Assembly: GCA_049325315.1 (NCBI GenBank)
Contig: JBMONB010000153.1
Span: 1-59,661, forward strand
Direction: 5' to 3'
Length of the DNA: 59,661 bases
DNA from: JAWLHU01 sp049325315
GTDB taxonomy: Bacteria; Bacillota; Sulfobacillia; Symbiobacteriales; Symbiobacteriaceae
The notes beneath the pieces are model-generated. The model was not told the DNA's origin and did not search any database. It saw nothing but the letters and a program-made list of their open reading frames with translations. The stretch's first letter is position 1; each line of letters starts with the position of its first letter. Below, in pieces: positions 56,917 through 59,661 of this stretch. Position numbers and translations under genes: made by a program.

Positions 56917-57015
56917 GCGTAAAAAGATGGAAGGTTCGACCTCATGCGGGCGTCGTCGCAAGACGGCGCCCATTTGTGTGCATATTAAGCGGAGAGGAAA
57001 GGGGCGGATGATGCG

Positions 57016-57771
57016 ATGGAGCGGCGGTCGGGATCTTCTTTGCCCTGGCTGGTGGCAGCGGGGGCGCTGGCCACGGCCTGGGTGGTCTGGCGGCGGATGC
57101 AGCAGCCTTACTACCCCAGCGTGGCCATGCACGCCGGGCTGGAACTGCTCAGCCGGCGCCACCGGGTGCTGGCGATCGGACCACACCCGGGCGATCTGGA
57201 ACTCTTTGCGGGCGGCACCCTGCGCCTGCTGGCGCAGAACGGGAGCACCGTCACCATGGCGGTCCTCTCCCGGGGCGAAAAGGCGACCCACCGGGCCAAC
57301 ATCGCCGAGATCCGGACCCGGGAGGCCGAGGAGAGCGCCACGATCCTGGGGGCAGACCTGATTCAGCTGGACCTGCCCGATGGCGCCATACGCCCCGGCC
57401 CGGTCCTGGAGCGGACCCTGAATGACCTGTGGCACCGGGTGAAGCCCGACGTGGTTCTCGCCTTCGACCCGAAGGGGCCGACGCCCCTGGCCAACAACCC
57501 CGACCACCTGGCCCTGGGCGCCGCCGTGCTGGCCCGGACCCGCCGGTCGATCGCCAACGGCGAGCGGCTTTACTTCTACGCCGCCCGGCAGCCCAACGTG
57601 CTGGTGGACATTACCGAGGTCTTCCCCGAGAAGCTGAACGGGGTCCGGGCCCACCGCAGCCAGCTCTACGGGCCCGACTGGGCGAGCAAGTCCTTCGTGC
57701 AGTACCAGAGCCGCCTCTTCAGCCGCCAGGTGCCGGCCATGTATTCCGAGTCCTTCTACCGGCTCGTCTAG
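57016..57771 (+). CDS. PIG-L deacetylase-like protein, atypical active site
   Basis: 251 residues with an N-terminal membrane anchor (about residues 9-25). The LmbE/PIG-L fold is clear: AIGPHPGDLELFAGGTL, LDLPDGAIRP, VLAFDPKGPTPLANNPDHLALG. The usual (A/P)HPDDxE motif reads PHPGDLE: the zinc-binding His and second Asp are kept, but the first Asp, the general base in characterised members, is Gly. Activity is therefore doubtful or altered. The next gene is a paralogue with an intact motif. Confidence 0.82.
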   Translation: MERRSGSSLPWLVAAGALATAWVVWRRMQQPYYPSVAMHAGLELLSRRHRVLAIGPHPGDLELFAGGTLRLLAQNGSTVTMAVLSRGEKATHRANIAEIRTREAEESATILGADLIQLDLPDGAIRPGPVLERTLNDLWHRVKPDVVLAFDPKGPTPLANNPDHLALGAAVLARTRRSIANGERLYFYAARQPNVLVDITEVFPEKLNGVRAHRSQLYGPDWASKSFVQYQSRLFSRQVPAMYSESFYRLV

Positions 57772-57784
57772 GGAGGGAATCAGC

Positions 57785-58579
57785 ATGCCAGAGCGAGTGC
57801 GGCCCCGTATTGACCCCAGCCTCCGGGTCAAGCGCACCCTCTTCGAGGGGCTCCTCCGTGCAGGGAACGTCCCCTGGGTGGAGCGCATGGCCGCCCGGTA
57901 CACCGCACCCGATCATGCGGGCCTCGCCCTGGCCCAGGGGGAGCTGCTGGTCGGCGCGCCCCGGCGGGTGCTGGCGCTCACCGCCCACCCCGACGACCTG
58001 GAGTTTTTCTGCGGCGGAACGCTGCGGCGCATGGCCCTGACCGGCAGCCGCATCACCGCCGTGGTCCTCTCCGACGGCGAAAAGCGAGGCAACTGGCGGG
58101 ACCTGGCCAGTCAGCGGCAGGAAGAGCAGCGGGAGGCGGCCCGGCTCCAGGGCTACGAGTCGGTCACCTTCCTGGGGCTTCCCGACTTTGGCCTGCCGGA
58201 GGACCCCCGGCTGGAGATGATCGTGTCCCGGGCCTGGGACCAGACCGCCCCTGAGGTAATCTTTGCCTTCGACCCCAAGGAGCTGATTCCCCAGATCGCG
58301 AACCGGGACCATAAGGCGCTGGGCCGCACCGTGGCCGACCTCGCCCGGGCCCGGCTGTTCACGGGGGCCCAGGTCTACTTCTACGGGACCTACCACCCGG
58401 ACGTATTGGTTGATATCACGCCGGTCATGGCCGACAAGCGGAAGGCGGTGAAGGCCCACCAGAGCCAGATGGTCTACCTGAGCGAGAGGGAGACCAATGG
58501 CGCCATCAACCTGATGGGCCGGATTATGGCCGGTCAGTCGGGCGCCACCTACGCCGAGTCGCTCTACCGGCTGATCTGA
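57785..58579 (+). CDS. PIG-L family deacetylase
   Basis: 264 residues. The canonical motif LTAHPDDLEFFCGGTLR carries both Asp, and NRDHKALG supplies the third zinc His. Such enzymes remove acetyl groups from GlcNAc-type substrates (MshB, BshB, PIG-L). It starts 13 bases after its paralogue behind GGGAGGG. A role in bacillithiol or cell-envelope sugar metabolism is possible, but no partner glycosyltransferase is nearby. Confidence 0.87.
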   Translation: MPERVRPRIDPSLRVKRTLFEGLLRAGNVPWVERMAARYTAPDHAGLALAQGELLVGAPRRVLALTAHPDDLEFFCGGTLRRMALTGSRITAVVLSDGEKRGNWRDLASQRQEEQREAARLQGYESVTFLGLPDFGLPEDPRLEMIVSRAWDQTAPEVIFAFDPKELIPQIANRDHKALGRTVADLARARLFTGAQVYFYGTYHPDVLVDITPVMADKRKAVKAHQSQMVYLSERETNGAINLMGRIMAGQSGATYAESLYRLI

Positions 58580-58635
58580 GGCGGGGGCGCACCCTGGTCG
58601 GACGTGCGCCGTAGGATGGTCCCGAGGTGGTTCTG

Positions 58636-58962
58636 ATGATCATCCACGTGGTGCGCCTGGGCGATACCTTTTACAGCATCGCCCGGCGGTATGGGGTTTC
58701 GGTGGAACAGGTAAGGGCGGCAAATCTCGGCGTCGATCCGGCCTCCCTGCAGATCGGTCAGCGGCTTCTGATCCCCCACGAGGCGCCGCTGGCGGTGGCC
58801 GAGGTGGTGCTGCACACAGTGGTGCCCGGCGACACCCTCTGGTCGGTGGGCTGGCGGTACGGTGTGCCTACATCGGTGCTGATTCTCGCGAACCACCTGC
58901 AGCCTCCCTACCCGCTCAGGGTCGGCCAGGTGCTGAAGGTGCCCATGGCTGTCGCCGCATAG
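58636..58962 (+). CDS. Two-LysM-domain protein
   Basis: 108 residues consisting almost only of two LysM modules (HVVRLGDTFYSIARRYGVSVEQVRAAN and HTVVPGDTLWSVGWRYGVPTSVLILAN). No signal peptide and no catalytic domain: probably a spore-coat or cortex-associated peptidoglycan-binding protein. ATG at 58636 after GAGGTGG. Confidence 0.85.
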   Translation: MIIHVVRLGDTFYSIARRYGVSVEQVRAANLGVDPASLQIGQRLLIPHEAPLAVAEVVLHTVVPGDTLWSVGWRYGVPTSVLILANHLQPPYPLRVGQVLKVPMAVAA

Positions 58963-58969
58963 CGCAGAA

Positions 58970-59003
58970 AGCCCCGCCACTCCCTGCACGGGATGGCGGG
59001 GCT
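58970..59003 (+). terminator. Intrinsic terminator after the LysM gene
   Basis: AGCCCCGCCA and TGGCGGGGCT arms (58970-58979, 58994-59003) with a 14-base loop; bidirectional by symmetry. Confidence 0.7.
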
Positions 59004-59173
59004 CCGCTGTGCCACCTGCACGTGCGGATACTGCCGGCCGAGCCAGCCCTTGTAGTCGTTGCGCTTCGACGTCAGGTAATCAGCATACTTGTGGGCCGCC
59101 GGCGTGTTCAAGTCGAGGCAATGCTTCCAATTTTAGGTGAAATATTCCTCCGATACACTCTCTTTCGGGAGAC

Positions 59174-59202
59174 AAAAAAGCAGACTCCCTAGAGAGTCTG
59201 CT
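59174..59202 (-). terminator. Terminator at the end of the DUF309 gene
   Basis: On the minus strand AGCAGACTC/GAGTCTGCT (9-bp stem) is followed by TTTTTT (59179-59174); the stop codon of the gene sits in the loop. Confidence 0.8.
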
Positions 59203-59569
59203 CATACGCTTCCGGTTCTGGGTGGAGCTTAATAAAGGGCAGGTGGTCCCGCAGGTGGGCCCCCTCGGGCAGCCTGTCGAGCTGCTCCCGGCAGAACCGG
59301 GCGTGGGCCAGCACCCGGTCGACGTTGAGATCCCAGTGGCGGGGGGCGTAGGGTGTCAGCCAGTCGATGCACTTGTCCAGCACCTTGCCGCAGCCCGACG
59401 GGTTGTTCCGCTGCACGTGCACGAAGGCGGCAGCGAATACGATCAGGCCTCGTAGGAAGAGGTCGTTGTCGGTCTCCTGCCAGATCTCCTCCAGCGCCTC
59501 GTGCGCCTCCCAGTACTCCTCGCTGTTGAATAGGTCAAAGTAGCGATAGTAGCCAGGCGGGTACTTCAT
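59189..59569 (-). CDS. DUF309 protein
   Basis: 126 residues, all-helical. The DUF309 core is FNSEEYWEAHEALEEIW followed by RGLIVFAAAFVHVQRNNPSGCGKVL. Its ATG overlaps the rsmE stop (ATGA), so they are translationally coupled. Function unknown; the His/Glu-rich first helix pair could bind a metal. Confidence 0.88.
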   Translation of the reverse strand: MKYPPGYYRYFDLFNSEEYWEAHEALEEIWQETDNDLFLRGLIVFAAAFVHVQRNNPSGCGKVLDKCIDWLTPYAPRHWDLNVDRVLAHARFCREQLDRLPEGAHLRDHLPFIKLHPEPEAYEQTL

Positions 59570-59661
59570 CCCAGATCCCCCCGCTCGAAGAGAATGGCGG
59601 ACGCCGCCGCCAGTGGGGCGGTCTCGGTCCGCAGAATGCGGGGGCCCAGGGTGACAGCGAT
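59566..59661 (-). CDS. rsmE: 16S rRNA m3U1498 methyltransferase RsmE, C-terminal end (partial)
   Basis: Only the last 31 residues are in the window: IAVTLGPRILRTETAPLAAASAILFERGDLG. The LGPRILRTETA motif is the SAM-binding knot loop of RsmE SPOUT methyltransferases. It begins the conserved rsmE-mtaB-rpsU-yqeY order seen across the minus strand. Confidence 0.9.
   Translation of the reverse strand: MAVTLGPRILRTETAPLAAASAILFERGDLG

Noticed and set aside
58908..59111. 67-codon minus-strand ORF between the LysM and DUF309 genes
   Set aside because: It starts at a TTG with no ribosome box and runs through the terminator into antisense of the LysM gene. A decayed fragment cannot be excluded, but nothing supports it.

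Overview
The window is a high-GC (by eye about two-thirds G+C) bacterial chromosome segment from a draft assembly. It most resembles a spore-forming, Symbiobacterium-like member of the Bacillota. The backbone is the conserved Firmicutes yqe/yqf block, read on the minus strand from right to left: rsmE (partial), a DUF309 gene, mtaB, a HIT gene, rpsU, yqeY, nfeD, floA, yqfC, yqfD, phoH, pgpH (yqfF), ybeY, dgkA, cdd, era. It includes the sporulation genes yqfC and yqfD. GTG and TTG starts behind strong AGGAGG-type ribosome binding sites are common. This assignment rests on gene order and composition, not on a database search.

Layout. 1-16.4 kb (accessory): C-terminus of a probable voltage-gated sodium channel, an old yellow enzyme, a two-component system beside a frameshifted MFS exporter, a three-gene ABC-2 exporter, mgtE behind a long structured leader, an alpha/beta hydrolase, a LysM-GH18 spore-type hydrolase, a TetR gene, a DJ-1/PfpI gene broken by an assembly gap, a solute-binding-protein remnant and a protein with three 60-residue repeats. 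16.4-23.6 kb: the era-to-yqfC block. 23.7-30.3 kb: an ArsR-type regulator, an S41 peptidase, a CapA-like lipoprotein, and an operon of a cysteine desulfurase-like enzyme, a CopD-like membrane protein, a cupin and a DUF3343 protein.

30.5-37.4 kb is the most interesting part: a compact ribosomal-peptide (RiPP) locus. A B12-binding radical SAM enzyme of the peptide C-methyltransferase type is followed by a 56-codon precursor-like gene with a Gly/Val-rich C-terminus, an M16 peptidase, a winged-helix regulator and an MFS exporter. A convergent operon encodes a second, related MFS exporter and a 46-residue aromatic/hydrophobic peptide too short for normal gene calling. The two operons meet at one shared terminator.

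37.5-41.6 kb holds a two-domain PrcB-like lipoprotein, a Dps/ferritin-like protein and unknowns. 41.6-49.8 kb returns to floA, nfeD, yqeY, rpsU and the HIT gene. This stretch is interrupted by a molybdopterin operon (NapG-type ferredoxin, molybdopterin-binding protein, HAD protein, oxidoreductase) that contains an A+T-rich palindromic element. 49.8-59.7 kb carries an Eis-type acetyltransferase, ddl, a DMT permease, mtaB, a quinone-oxidoreductase/TetR divergon, two PIG-L deacetylases in tandem, a LysM protein, DUF309 and the end of rsmE. No tRNA, rRNA, CRISPR array or insertion sequence was recognised.
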